Assembly: GCA_027605045.1 (NCBI GenBank)
Contig: JAQFWX010000002.1
Location: forward strand, 2,108,001 to 2,172,000
Length of the DNA stretch: 64,000 nt
DNA from: Phallus indusiatus
Lineage: Eukaryota; Basidiomycota; Agaricomycetes; Phallales; Phallaceae
Reading direction: 5' to 3'
Under the pieces are notes generated by a model. The model made no database searches and was not told the DNA's origin. It worked only from the letters and a program-made list of their open reading frames with translations. The first letter of the stretch is position 1. The number at the start of each line of letters is the position of its first letter. Shown in pieces: positions 30,811 through 45,100 of this stretch. A program made the position numbers and the translations under genes.

Positions 30811-31941
30811 CATCAGTAATCTGGTTTCGCGGCGGGCGCCTAAATTCTGATCTCAGATTTGGGCCGTATTTCGCCCTTCGTCTCGGATGCTTCAAATTAG
30901 TCCCAGAGCGATCTGGGACCGTCTGAGACTTCAGTATTTTTCGAATTTTTATTTGACCCTATGTGAAATCATTAATCTATTATGTTACTAAGTATGTGTT
31001 TGTCCTGATTGTCTTGACCCTTTTTTTAACCAAAATTGCGCGCACACCTTTATCCAGCTTGTTCATATGAAAGCAACAGTTGACTCGGGCAACCAATCAG
31101 GGCACGCCGCGGCTCGTTTGTGTCACGGCGTGACTAAGCACGTTTGCGCACCATAAGTTTTTCGAGCGCCACTACTTCGAACTATACAGTTTCTTTCTTT
31201 CTCTCTCACATGCACAATTTCGTCTTGTACGTCTCCTCTTCTTTTCTATGGTTAAAGGTAAACATTTCTCCTATCACATGTCTGTTCTTCTCATCGATAG
31301 TTTTATTTGCAGGTTGTTATATTTTATTTATGACGGGTGAGTTTTTTTTCTTGTTTTCAAAAGCGGACTTTAACTCAATCCCTCGCCTAGCTGTCTACTT
31401 ATCCGGCCCATGACCACCGTTTTCGAGCGAGCTTATTTATCGGTATGTGAAAATTCATCCTTTTTTCACTCTTCTGAACTAGTTACAGATCTCAGTGCAA
31501 TGGATCTTTTGACAGAGCAGTATCCATGGATGTGTGTCTTGTTTTTCCTTCTCACTTTTTTTTAAGCTCTTGAATTCTTTAAATACAGGTTGGCATAGGT
31601 TTTCAAAGGATATATTTACTATCTTATGCTTAGTACTATATTTGTAAATAGTAATCTTATATACGTATATTGAATAAAAATGACTTTAAAGAACATAATT
31701 TTATTTGGAAAAACATTCTGAACTGACGGGACGGCCACAGATTGGGCCCAAAGTTGCCAACGGTCTCGGATAGTCTGGGACCATAGGACAATCCGGACAC
31801 CCAACGGTCCCACTCGTCCATACCTTTTTTATTCAGGTCTGAGATTTGCGAGATTCGCTGAAGCTATCCGGCCTGTCCCATCGGCTAAATCGTCCCAGAC
31901 CATCCCTGACCGTCCGGGCACACTTGCCCAGATTACTGATG
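30811..31941. mobile_element. 1131-bp TIR transposon in NLR B (non-autonomous)
   Basis: This insertion into the WD40 exon of gene B is absent from gene C (43190-43195). It has perfect 14-bp terminal inverted repeats, CATCAGTAATCTGG (30811-30824) and its complement (31928-31941). The only flanking duplication that fits the empty site is CT (30809-30810 and 31942-31943). Subterminal regions carry several copies of TCTGGGAC/GTCCCAGA-like motifs in both orientations, as seen in hAT-like elements, but an 8-bp duplication expected for hAT is not present. No transposase ORF is visible. The superfamily is uncertain. Confidence 0.8.
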
Positions 31942-34900
31942 CTGTTTGATATGCAACCCAAAACGTAGCGCCCGTTTGAGAGAAGGTAAGAGCCGTCACT
32001 TTGCTTGATACTCTATTGCAGCTGCTCAAAGTACGGGTGCGGACATCCCATACTTTAATATTGTTCTTTTTATCACAGCTTAAAAGGCGGTCACCACTTG
32101 GAGAGAATGCGAGAATGGTGAGTGGTTCGTCCGGTTCGTCTATAGTGAATACTTCCTTTTCGTCGATGTTCCAGAGACAAAGAGAAGACGGTCGATTGAT
32201 ATCAACATAAGCAATGGTCCAACAATGATTATTTTCCGGAGAAATTTCGGCGAGTGGTCGGTAATTAACCAACACAGGGGCGGCGTTTAAGACAGCAGTT
32301 CCCGCAGGATCCAGGACTCGAAGGTCTCCTGCTTGAGATTTAAATCTAGTCCCCCCTAGAATGACATGTTCTCCCTTGTGCCAAGCTCCACTAGTTTCAT
32401 AGAGACCTAGCACCTTGTTAATATCGTCTTCGTCCTCACTCCTGTTGTCGATTTCCTCCCGATCAAGGCCATCCCATGCTAAAACATGTATTGTACCAAT
32501 GTAGCTAACTGCTATGTGTGTCGCATTGGATGATAGGGCCTCTACCTGTGTACTGTAAAGAGGGTGATCGCGTCCCACAATGCGCCGTGAGTCCTTTCCT
32601 GTCAATAGATTCCGGATCAAGCACCTGTTTTCGACAGAAAGGAACAAATATTCCCCATTCGAGAACCCTGCTGTCAAATTTGGGTGGCGTTTCTGAAACA
32701 GGCAAACCATTGTCCTTGTCTGTATGTCATAAACCTCTATGTCACAAGGCTCCGTGTTACAAAGCCAATCGCCCCCGAAGCTAACAATGACGTGATTGTC
32801 GCTTAATGCCACTAATCTGTGATCCTCGGTGAGCGATACAAAGAAAACAAATGTCTTTTCTTGAATATCCCAAAGTCGCAACACCTCCCCTCCGGGCTGA
32901 ATGCCAATGAACCTTCCTGTTGAGGAGAACATAACCTTGGCCCAGCAACCTAAAGTGTCTTCAAAGGGTTTGACACCAGTCTCTCTCTCATAGCAAATAA
33001 CAGCGTTATCGGTCTCGAAAGCAATGAAACGTCCATCCGGAGAGATACAGCAAAAATGGCATCCTTCTGGTGCAATTCCTTCGTTGGACTCGTATGAAAC
33101 ATTCCTCGTATTTTCCTCCCAGATCAAGATACCTCCATGTTCATAACAGCAGTAAACCAGTTCTCCATTCAATGAAAATACGATATCCCTGACACGCGCC
33201 TTTTCTTTCGGACTCGTCTGACAAAGCATTTCGCCAGTGATATAATCCCACACCCATAAATCCCCGTTTTCGAAGCCAGTTGCGATTTGTTTGTTTTGAG
33301 GGGAGAATGCAAGTTTCGCAAGCGATGATGAGGGGTGCTTTTGGAAAATACTGTTTTTGAATTGAGGCTCGAGGGATATAAGTTGACCGACATCCACGCT
33401 GAAAAGGTGCGGATACTGAGGAAGAAATTGTGATGATATGAATGATTCCTTTAAGATATAAGGAAGGGCGGAAAGGTATAGATGGGGTGTACTCTCCGTC
33501 ATCATCTTTCCAAATTTGAACAAAAATTGTGATGCCTCTTCTGCGAGTGAAGCTAATTTAGGATACCTATCCTACGTATCAAATATTTTAATTTTACACC
33601 ACACATAAATTGTGAACACTTACTTTTGCCATACTTATTAGCATCTGCATTCCAGAACGACCATGATTATATACCTCCGCTAAGAGACTAAGCACTTCAA
33701 ACAAGGGCAGTAATTGGGTGCGAAACAAATTGTTGATTTCACCCAGAAGGTCATCAAGTTTCGAATATTGCAAGTGATACGCCCAAAAACAACATGCATA
33801 TGACAAGCACGATGGAATTGCTTGTGCCACTCGAGATTCAAAATTCGGTATGTCTCGATTGCGTTTGTGTGATGTTTCTAGCTCGCATATGTTGAACCGG
33901 AGCATCTTATTCATGACCCGTAGACATGCGTCCGTGAAAAAACTTTGGTCCGATGTATCGATGTAATATCGGTTCGGAATTCCTGATGTTTGTTTGGGTT
34001 CGAGGAAAAAGTCGAAAAGGGAGGCATGTATTGGTCGAAGTTTGACAGTCAATTTGTCAATACCGATGAACAGGGAATTCAACACCTTCAATACAGCTTT
34101 GACATCATGACTGTCCCCGCAAATAGGTCCAAAAAACCCCTGCAAGTCCGAGACTGAAAGTGGTTTCCGTGCAACCATAAGTGCCCCGACGCATTTTTTC
34201 AACATATCGACATATTCGGCATCTCCACATTCTGGATGAGAGTCGAGGATCTGGTGATACATCTCGTACACAGAGGAGGGAGGTTTGGAAAGGACGGCTT
34301 TTAGTCGCTGCGCTGCTTTAAATGAGTCGAATTCCAGTATGTGAAGACATGTAAGTCTAGCCCATATGAATAGGTTTTGAGCTTTATAGGTTAATAAATT
34401 CCGCCAATTCTCGTCTACCACATCTAGGGTCTTCGCCATGTCGGAAAGCTCATTGGAGATGAATTTTTGGATGTCATTTTGGGTATCAGCAGGGTCAATG
34501 TGTGCCATATGTTTGCAATGAACGTTCGGATGTTGATAGAATCGTGCAATGTCGTGTTCGGGACGGGACGTTATTATGATACGATAATTGCTTGGAAGAT
34601 CTGAGCTTCGTTCAAAAAGCAAGGGCAGAAGGTTCTTGCGTTCCCTTTGGCCACCGCTTTCGTCCAGAGCATCAATGACAATGACCAGCCGCTTAGTCGT
34701 ACCTTGGGACGGCTTGATAATCATCTCGTTGAATTGCACTTCGGGATCCAACGACTTTCTAGTCGCGATCTTTTTGACAGCCTGTACGAGATTGCGTTTC
34801 CATAAGACATTGTGATCGGCCAGGTTGCGAGAAATGGTGCTGAATAAGTACTTGACCAGCTCTTTATTATTCTGGCTGAAGCAGAAAAATGATCCAAGTT

Positions 34901-36415
34901 GATCATTTAAATTCTTCGCAATTGTATGAGCGACTGCGGATTTCCCGGTTCCTGCCTGTCCACTGAGGATGAGAACTCGTTCGGTCGTATCCTTGTTGAC
35001 CCACTCCTCTATCTCTTTGATGAGCATTTCACGAGTTCCAGGTAGGCATTTCTTCTCCTCGGCAAGTCCTACGTCACGAGCATATGGTATATCGTTAAGA
35101 AGATTGTGAACCTCTAACATGTAATATCTAAGGAACCAAGTATACGTACTAGGAATAACGAATACTTACCCATATTTGTTGCTATATCAAGCAATAAGAG
35201 ATCTTGATTATTTTTCATGATTTGATCAAATGAGTCCTTGAACTCTGAGATTCTGTCGTTGAGGATTGGTCCTTTTATGAGGTTCGTAGCTGAATCAAAC
35301 ATCACATTAACTTAGAACGAAAAGAATAAGAAAAAGTAGGCACCTGAATTATTCTCTGTGTAATCCTTGATGAATTCCGCACATTCGCAAGTTTTATCGA
35401 CAAGAAGTCTCAATTGGTCGGTTCGAGTGTCTCTGAGAACGGACAGTCGGTCCGCTTCATTTATGTATTCGTAAATGAACAACAATTTCTCAAGCAATCC
35501 TCTGATATTGTCGGTTCGAGCATTATTCGCTTGAAGAATCTGACAGGAAGATAAGTTACTGTGTAAAATGGAAACCAAACGCCGGCTTACATTCGGAACC
35601 ATGGACGCAATGCTCCAAATCTGTTGGGCCAATGGATTTAAAGTTAGGATTAACTTACTAGCTAGTAGTAAAAAAACAAACCGAAGCAACAGGATCTATT
35701 GCCGTCTTCACGATTCCGAGATAAGTGAGAAACGTGGACCAGGATTTGCCTTCTGCAAAATGGATATCCTTGCTCTTCTGCATTGCTATGTCGAGCATAT
35801 CCTTGAAGCGATCTTCCTTGATGGCAAAGCTAAGCTGGCTTTTCTTGCCCACTTGAGCGTTACAAAAACCTGGAATAATTTATAGATGAGAATTAAGAAC
35901 GAATACTGCGAAACATACCGGATGATGTATTAAGAAGATCGGACACGACAGTCGTTGTGTACTCTCCAATAGTCTCCGACTTGTCTTTTTTCTCTTTTTT
36001 CATGAGAATCTTGAAGTGAGTTTTGAATTCGCCGGTGGTATTATAGCTTTTTGAATAGACTGGTTAGTCAAAAAGTCGGTGATTTTGTTAAATCTGGTTA
36101 TTAGCTTACAGAATCTGTTCGCTCCAAACAATCTGATTCCCCCGAGATTGTCCTTCGACCAACCCCAATTGCTCGCTATCGCTACCAATGATCTTGATAA
36201 TTTCAAGCAAAAATATCCGTTTATGGATTTTAAGGGAAGGAAGCGGAGGATTCGTTAGTTGAATATCTGCAAATATCGTCAAGCTGTGATATAGGTCGTG
36301 TTATTATTAATTCCGTACTAGAGATCGTATATCGACATTGCTCAAGTCTGGAAGAGAAATCAATTATTTTGATAACGCTAGATATCACATAATAGATTTA
36401 CAATGACGGTGTCAT
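31829..36415 (-). CDS. NLR gene B: C2-like, helical, NACHT, partial WD40 (truncated)
   Basis: Spliced minus-strand gene. I read exons 36402-36415, 36319-36347, 36110-36266, 35919-36046, 35682-35869, 35591-35653, 35344-35539, 35170-35289, 33624-35113 and 33571 onward. The first nine sum to exactly 795 codons. The start is the ATG at 36415-36413. The protein begins with a C2-like beta domain, then a helical domain (IYEYINEADRLSVLRDTR), then NACHT with Walker A GQAGTGKS and Walker B VIVIDALDESG, then WD40-type repeats. The transposon at 30811-31941 ends the frame at 31829 after a short foreign tail, giving about 1375 aa instead of about 1710. NACHT NLRs oligomerise on ligand sensing by the repeat domain and are linked to non-self recognition and cell death in fungi; here that role is inferred. 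Truncation probably inactivates sensing. Confidence 0.85.
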
Positions 36416-39400
36416 TATGGGTTATCTTCGAAAACAATTTAGTTAGAACTTAGTGAGGAGTCTAGTCAAGATTCTTTGGATTCAGTAGAAGAGGGTGCGA
36501 TTGACTGATATTATCGAGTTGAGAGTGAGAAATTAGTAAGGCTGCCACGAGTTTTTCACATTCTCTATGATGTTAGACCTATCATTGTATTAATAGCGTG
36601 ATGCGCTTCATTGACAAAGACAGCGCGGCAGCAAAACTTGAAATTTTGAAAGCCCGACGTGCTCGGGCTTCTCAAGCATTTCACTTTGGTCTAGTGGTGG
36701 TGTTTAGCGATAACGCATAATGTCTATTATTCGCAGTACATATTGGAGATCGTCAAGGTCTCAATGGCCTTGCAAATTTATGTGACATCTTCAGGTTTCA
36801 TCGGGATTGAACACCACGAAAAATGCACTAGACCATAATACGATGTATAACATGTCCTGTTTGTCGTGTTATTCTTAAAACGTAACTCCGTTTTAGAAAT
36901 GCGTTATCGTTGTCACCGTGTTTGACCGAGGCCGTCCTTCGCAGCATTGCTGCTACGACTCTTGCGCTCCTAGACAGAGTTCGTTAAAAGAGCGTGTGCG
37001 TGTGTTTGAAAATCAAGATAAACCTCAGGCTATCCGGTACGCAATCTCAACGCTTCAATACTCTAAAGTCACCTGTATTTTAAATAGAATAATCATATCG
37101 GTCGTCTACAGTGCGGCACACCCATATAATTGTGTCTGTGCACATCACAGCTTCCTCGGCGATAACTTTCTTTCATCTTCGTAAAGCCGCCAGTTTGGGT
37201 GGTTCTGAGGGGAAAGAACATTATAGCTTCGCGAATGTTGATGATGAAGTGGGTAAGCATAGGACGGGACGATGAACATTGATGAATTGAACCGTGTCTC
37301 TCCATTGTGGCCCCGTCGTCGGTTGCGTGCGATGTGCTGCTGGAGGAGCTTCAGAACATGCTGTTGTTCCCAGAAAATTCCCAGAAAGAATTATGGACTT
37401 GCGTATGTTAGGCTCCGCACAACGCATTTCACCTTCAGTCTCCAGCTGACGCGAGCTCCTGTTCATTAGGTTTCCGTCAAGTCATCTTCCCTTAGTCATG
37501 CTTTACACATGTTATTCGCGTCTTGATTTACTGTACGAATGGATGATATCGCCGGCTTCGACGAGAGCTTCGAGATCAGTGTCAATAAAAGAAGCGGTCA
37601 CTGACAATGTTGGTGTGTCCGAGGCTATCAACGATGAATCTGTGAATGCAAAGAGTGATGAGACGTTATCCGGCGTTCTTAAAGATAGTGTCCGCGACAT
37701 AGATGTCAACCTAGAGTGCTCTTTTAGGGACACATTCCGTGGCGGGGCGAGCTTAAGGTGATCCAAGGCATGTAAGCTACAAAAGTCGATTGAGATTGAC
37801 AGCATCGAGAGAGAAGACTACGGGAATATCGCACCGAATTCATAGTTCACGTCCTAGCCAATCTGACCTGCACTCTCACGTTCACCGAGTATCGCACTCC
37901 GTTTCCCAGTCATGCAAGCCGTAACGTGTTCAAGGATACGAGTACCGAGGTCCAGCAGCAGCGAATGACGACAGTCGGGCAGATGGTCCATCAACTCTAA
38001 TGGAGTCACCAAAAGCGTCAGTGCTATTCGAAGCACGTCTTCATCGGACGGGATAAGCGCGAAGTCGGTATCACCACAGCTGCTGAGCTTGAAGACGTTC
38101 TTTCGTGTCTGTAAAGAACTTTGGTGAATTCACACGAATGATAAATACACTGGCGCGTCTGTTTTCGCTGAGCCTTGGTCGCAGATTGATGAGATATTGA
38201 AAGGATGAGATTTGAAATAACTTACAACGGGGATGGCAAAGAGGATGCGGCCTGATGCGGCTCGAGAGAAGTATTGGGGGACTATTGACGCTGGAAAATG
38301 GAAGTGTGGTACAGAGAGGAAACGAAGCAAAAACGAGATGCAGATATAAGCTGATATAAGGTATTTTTTTGCGAATAAGAGCTGATACGGGAAGAAGGCC
38401 TTGTTACATAAAAGCGCGTTTAGTATGGTCGAAGGAAACGACGCACCGGGTGATGCCGAAGTCGATTACGCAAGGCTGACACGAGTTTCTCCATTGCACA
38501 CTCGCGACTTGTAAGTCCCACGTTGAAAACTTTTCTCATATTCAGCGAAATTCTAAATGCTAACACTGTATCTAGGCAGATATCTTGAAACATTAGAATA
38601 AAGAAGAAAAGGGATAGCTCCGCCTTTGTGTACCGAGTTGGACTTGGATGGCCTCTTTGTCACTGCACACCGCCTGACACTAGACGGATACAATCTTCCG
38701 TCACGATAAACTCAAAATCCTTGATGGGGCTTTCCTGCTTTGAGAACACCTAACGATGTCGATGAAATGGATGTGTCTTTATAGGGCGAATGGAGCATCC
38801 GGCGACAATAGCTCACGGAAAAAGAGCCCTGAATCACGGCGTCCAAAGCGTCGATGAAGAAAGAGATGAGCATGCTCAGAAGAAACTGAGATAGAAGGTT
38901 TGACTCTTATACTTCATGCATTTGCTGTTTGCTCACCTTTAGCAGAGCATATCGGCTTAGTCTACTGCCAGCGACTGCCTCGCTTTGTCAGGTCTTTTGC
39001 GAGCGTTGATGGTCCTTAATCGTTTGAAAATGGATTTGCATTGGACGCTAAGCAAAGCTGTCTGCCGTCGGTGCCAGTTTAGAACGCAAGTGCGATCGGA
39101 ATGGTAATACAATCCCATACGATGTCATACTCCGTTCTGCGTTTCCCAGCAACACAAGCCGAACGTGTTCAAGAACGTAGCTCTGAGGTCAACCAGCAGC
39201 GATGACAACAATCGAATGGGTGATCCACCAATTCAAATAGTCACCAAAAGCGCCAGTGCTCTTCGGATTACGCCCTCATTAAGCGGGATGAACGCAAAAT
39301 CGAGAGTATTATCACAGCTTCTTTGAGCTTGAAGACGTTCGGAATGTTCGTAAAGATCTTTAGTGAATCCACACGAATGACGACTACAATATCTTGTGAG

Positions 39401-41016
39401 TCTGTTCCTGAACCTCGGTCGCAGATTGATGAGATAAGGGATGGATGAGATTTGGGATGAGTGATGACGGGAATGGTGGAGAGGATGTGGTTCTGGAGAA
39501 GTATTGGGGGACTACGAAACGAAAGCGGTAGGTTGACACTGGAAAGGTTATTTGTTTGCGAAATAACCTAGTATGGCCCCTTGTAAATCTCCTACTAGCC
39601 ACATATATAATAAAACCGAGAGACTCACCCAGCTCTTCGTCCCTTTTGTCATTATATCACATCACGCAGACCTCCGCGTTTGATCTTCAAACTTCTCAGC
39701 AAACTCCTCATACATAAGTATGCGTGTTAGCCAGGGGTCTTGCCCTCGAGGATAAACCTATAGGCTTGGTATACTCCGCGACGTGTTTCCTAATCGTTGC
39801 AACCAAAGTAATTGGATCACATTTTCGAGCTCGTGCACATCGCAGCATCTTCAGTAATGATCGTTCTCACCTTGACAGAACCGCTGAGGGCTACTTTTCA
39901 GAGGAAGAACATGTCATCGGCTTCACAAATGTCGATGATGAATCCAGAGCAGGATGGCTATTCGTTCTTGACAAGAATCGTTGAACGTTGAACGGCGGTG
40001 AAATGAACCGTAATTCACTTTGTTTCATTGTCTCCAGTTTGCTAATGGTGGTACGTTGACGGAGGAGCTTCAGGATCAGCGTGCGCCGCCGTTAACGCCA
40101 TTGTCCACAGGAGCATCGACTTGCACATATTGTCTCCCTTTTATCCCCACCGATTTTGTTCGTGTCCCAGTTCATCTATGAATTGACGTTGCTGGTTTAC
40201 TGAGAACTCCGAGGGCCGTGTCGGAAGAGGCGTTGACCATGTAATGATGAAATTGTTGTTGAGTTTTAGGTGTAAGCGGTTGATGATGAGTTCTTTGGTG
40301 TTTAGAGGACGACGAGACGTTATCCGATATTCTTGGAATGTTTGTGACATAGATGATGACTTTGAGAAGAATGCTTTCCGAGAGCATGATCCTTGGCATG
40401 ACGAAGCTGAGGAAGCTCATTCATGAAACTAGAAGATGACTGGAATCAACGACGAGAACAGAAGATCATGTTGGTTGCGGCTCTAATTCTCTTACCTGCA
40501 TTTCCACATTCACTGAAAAATCATATCTCGTCTCCACCGTAATTGATACAGTTTCAGATCCACCATGAACAATAGCGACGGCCGAATAAGGAGACCAAAG
40601 TGGGAGAGCTGTGACGCTGATGTAGGCCCTCAAGAGTACACCTTCATTAGGAGAATAAACGCAAATTCCGGAGTATCACTATGGCTCTGCCGAGCTTCTA
40701 AGCGTTCGACATATTTGTACAGGCGAATGAACTCGAGAGATGTCGATGAATGGCGAGGACGATGTCTAGTGCGTCTGTTCCTGCTGAGCCTTGGTTCCAC
40801 GCAGAGAGATGGTGAGCGGATGAGACTGGAAGTGGTTTATGGCGGAGATGATCGAGAAGGCGGATTGACTGGTAGCCCAGGAGAAGTATATGTATGTTGT
40901 GGGACAACAAGACGGACGCAGTTTGTCCTACAAGGTGGTGTGAGCCCAGCTGTTCCCGGGGTAGGCCGAGGCAGTATAATGAAGGTCTGGTGCAGAGGGA
41001 ATATATGATTGATATA
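36416..41016. repeat. Degenerate repeat modules upstream of NLR B
   Basis: No intact gene is supported. 36900-38350 (M type) matches 15600-17060 and 62030-64000. 39120-39560 is a further copy of the block with CAGCAACACAAGCC and GAAGACGTTCGGAATGTTCG. 39560-40990 (R type) matches 17060-18480. On the minus strand, 38036-37854 keeps the longest clean piece of the recurring M peptide (RIALTLLVTPLELMDHLPDC), while other copies carry stops there. 38400-39120 has weaker similarity to 18500-19100. Read as decayed members of one gene family. Confidence 0.6.
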
Positions 41017-42094
41017 AAGGCGAAGAAAGACGATGAATTCCGAGAATTTCACTTGCATGAACCGAGTTGGATAGTTTCAATGCCAATGCACGCCGTTTGA
41101 CATCATCTGAATCCAATCTTCCGTCACAACAAACTCAGCATTCTTAATGGTGTCTTCTCGCTTAGAGACGCTTGAAGAAAAAGGTCAATGAGATAGCTGT
41201 GTTCTTGTGGGGCGGATGGTGCAGCTGGCGATGATAGCGCAAGGAAAAAGACCAAATAAAATGGCGCGGAAAGTGAGTATAGGAAGAACTATGTATGAGG
41301 AAGAAACCGGGACAAAAGGTTTGACTTTTGTGATTCATGTATTTGATGTTTGTTCATCATTACCAGATTTCGCTGCCTTAGTCTTCACTGCCGACGTCAG
41401 TCTCCCATCTGTACTAGTAATCTTCGGAAAAAGTATGCACATTTGACACTAAGCAAAGTTGTTCGTCATTGGTTCCAGTTTGAGAAACAGATGCAAACGG
41501 AAATGGTGATGTAATCTCTTTTGAGTGGGGTCCACGCCGACCAGTGAAGTGAAGCCCTTGTCATTGGACATGCCCTGGATTATCGAATCTAGAAGTACGT
41601 TTTCTCTAACGAAAACCTGCTCAAAGCGCTCACACTTTATTGTACTACCCCTCAATCCGCCCGTACTGATTTCCGCTCGCAACTTCTATTCTGGCCACCT
41701 ACACCGTCTCGGAACTTTTTCTATAACACACCATTATGAAGAGGAATGGTTTGTTTAGCTTCAAAAATAGGTCACTTATGCCAAGAGTTGGACGGTTGTG
41801 GAGGCGACGCTCCCTCTCACCTGACGTCTTGGCTCTATTTGAATATATTCACCTCTGTGGTTTCCCAGTTCCTCTACAATCTACTCTGGACTCTTTTTTC
41901 AAACGCACAAACCGGGACGGAGAAACTCAGCGCTCCAATGTACTCGGCGTCATGGAGCCGTGAAGATTTAAGTTTCATTACGTAGCATCACCCCCAGCGA
42001 TCTTTCGCATTGATGCAGCCAATTTAGTGGATATCAATTGAACAAGAGTATTCTGAATGAAGCCGGTTAGGCCAATCTCCTAATTGCCCCATAA
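41017..42094. repeat. Segmental duplication, right copy with empty sites
   Basis: This is the counterpart of 18716-20529 without the foldback element, with one 34-bp repeat unit and without element 4. The pre-insertion sites of both transposons are therefore visible, at about 41799-41815 and 42089-42094. It ends at the 3' flank of gene C, 26 bp before its stop codon. No gene is seen. Confidence 0.85.
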
Positions 42095-42120
42095 TGTATA
42101 ATACAAATGCCAAGATCTAG

Positions 42121-45100
42121 CTACTTTTTGCATTCTGTCCATCTTGTACCATGAACAAAATGTTTGAAACAGAGTTTTGTGAACTTTCCTCGGTATGTAG
42201 TTATCAAGGACATGCTTGGATACCACAAATTCCTTCTTATCTCCCGCGGAATCCAGAATAGAAGTTCACCGTGCGAGCCCAACATCCAACCATCTATGAG
42301 TGAAGAATTCTTCCAGGGAAAAAACATTGCTTTATTCCACGCCGTCAGTGCGTAATCTAGTACCTCAGTATCTTCGGAGTGTAGATTGTAATCCTCAATC
42401 GATCTAGCCAAACACTGAGTAAAATACTGGACTGAATAGCCAAACTCATACCGTCTAATTTGAAGATACCCAAATTTCTCGGCGTACTGCGGATCATTTA
42501 TATGATCGATACAAAGGCGTGTCATGATCTCGCACACGCGCAAATCCCACACCATCGCTGTTCCGTCCACTCTGACAGTGAAGAGGCTGTCTCCATCTAA
42601 TGCCATTGGGTATCTCCAAGGCTTGTCCATAAAATACGGATATATGGGTGATGGTAAAAGACACTGCGCGACTATATTTTTAGTCTGTATATTCCAGATA
42701 TCGACACGATCCGTTCTGTCCGCGGGGCCCAATACACATATCCGCTCGGAGTCATTAGAGAAACAAAACATCATGCAACGAACCAACATGTCCTCATCGT
42801 TGAATGGGGACCCATCTAGCCCAATAATATCCTTTTCCATATCCCAGAGATTCACTTTATTCTGATCTTCAAGGGGTATCCAAGCAATGTATTTTCGATT
42901 TGGGGAGAATACTGGAAGGTGGTTTGTATTGAAACAATTAATGCTTGCACCTGTTGAGTGGTCTAAAATATCCAGTTTGAACATAATAACATTGTCATAC
43001 TCCACACGCGCGCATATATGTGTATCGTTGGAAGAGACGAAGATTGAATGGATAGATGGATTGATCCTTTCAGGGAAATCATCTTCCTCGACGACGATTG
43101 GACGGTCACATAGATCGCGCGGAAAGGGCCCATTGATCGTTTTATGCGATTCCGAATCACGTTCCTCGACGATAGCTTGTTCATCTGTTTCATATGCAAC
43201 CCAAAACGTAGCGCCCGTTTGAGAAAAAGTAAGAGCCGTCACTTTGCTTGATACTCTATTGCAGCTGCTCAAAGTACGGGTGCGGACATCCCATACTTTA
43301 ATATTGTTCTTTTTATCACAGCTTAAAAGACGGTCGCCACTTGTAGAGAATGCGAGAATGGTGAGTGGTTCGGCCGATTCGTCTATGGTGAATACCTCCT
43401 TTTCGTCGATGTTCCAGAGACAAAGAGAAAACGGTCGATTGGCGTCAACATAAGCAACGGTCCAGTGAGTATTTTCCGGGGAGACTTCAGCAAGTGGTTG
43501 GCCTCGGTCAAAGATATCGTGAAAGATATCGTCAACGATCACAGGGGCGGCGTTTAAGACAGCGGTTCCCGCAGGATCCAGAACTCGAAGGTCTCCGTCT
43601 CGGATAAATCTAGCTCCCTTTAGAATAATATCTTGTCCCTTGTGCCAAGCTCCACGAGTTTGATAGGCAAGTGGCGATGCCTTAATATCGTCTTCGTCTT
43701 CACTCCTGTTACCGATTTCCTCCCGATCAAGGTCATCCCATGCTAGAACATGTATCGTGCTATTGTACTTAACTGCTATGTGTGTTGCATTGGATGATAG
43801 GGCGTATACACGGTAACCGAAAGTGAGGCATCGCCGTGAGTCCTTTCCTGTCGATACATTCCGGATCAAGCACTGGTTTTCGCCAGAAAAGAACAGATCT
43901 TCCCCATTCGGAGAGAATCCTAATCTGAAATATGGGAAGGATTCCTGAAACTGGTAAACCATCGTCTTTGTTTGTATGTCATAAACCTCTATGTCATAAA
44001 CCTCTCTGTCCTGAACTCTAGAGTCCCTGATGCGAACAATGATGTAACTGTCGCTTAATGCCTTCAATCTGTGATCCTTGGTGTGCGACCCAAACGAAAC
44101 AAATGTCTTTTCTCGAGTATCCCAAAGTCGCAACACCTCATCTTTAGGCTGAATGCCGAGGAACCTTCCTCTGGAGGAGAACATAACCGCATTGGAGTAT
44201 CTGTGGAAATTTGCCAGAATGTCTCCGAAGGGTTTGACATGAGTCTCTCTCTCACAGAAAATCATAGCTTCATCGGCCACAAAAGCAACGAAACGTCCAT
44301 CGGGAGAGATATGGCAAGAACGGCATCCTTTTGGTGCAATTCCTTCGTTAAACTCGTATGAAACATTCCTCGTCTTTTCCTCCCAAGTCAAGATACCTCC
44401 ATGTTCATAACAGCAGTAAACCAGTTCTCCATTCAATGAAAATACGATATCGCTGATATCCGCCCCTTTTCTCGGACCTTTCTGAAAAAGCATTTCGCCA
44501 GTAATATAATCCCACACCCATAAATCCCCGTTGCGGAAGCTAGTTGCGATTTGTTTGTTTTGAGGGGAGAATGCATGCGCATCGACACCTGCTGAGGGAT
44601 GTTTTTGCATAACACTGTTTTTGAATCGAGACCTGAGGGATATAGGTTGGCCAACATCCATGCTGAAAAGATGCGGGTACTGAGGAAGAAATTGTGATGA
44701 TATGAGTGATTCCTTTGAGATATAAGGAAGGGCGGAAAGGTAAAGATGAGGTGTGCTCTCCATCATCATCTCTCCAAATTTGAACAAAAATTGTGATGCC
44801 TCTGCTGCGAGTGAAGCTAATTCATGATTCGTGTCCTACATATCAAATATTTTAATTTCACACCATATATAAAAGGTGAACACTTACCTTTGTCATATTT
44901 ATCAGGATTTGCATTGCAGAACGACCATGATCTATCTCCGCTAAGAGACTAAGCACTTCAAACCAGTACAGTAACTTGATACGAATCAAGTCGTTAATTT
45001 CTGTCAGAAGGTCTTTGTTAAGACTGGAACGTTCCAGGTGGTATCCCCAGAAACAACATGCATATGACAAGCACGATGGAATTGCTTGCGCCACCCGAGA

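Noticed and set aside
31144..31413. Hydrophobic plus-strand ORF in the TIR transposon
   Set aside because: T-rich sequence gives apparent membrane segments; no conserved motif and no homologous frame elsewhere in the window.
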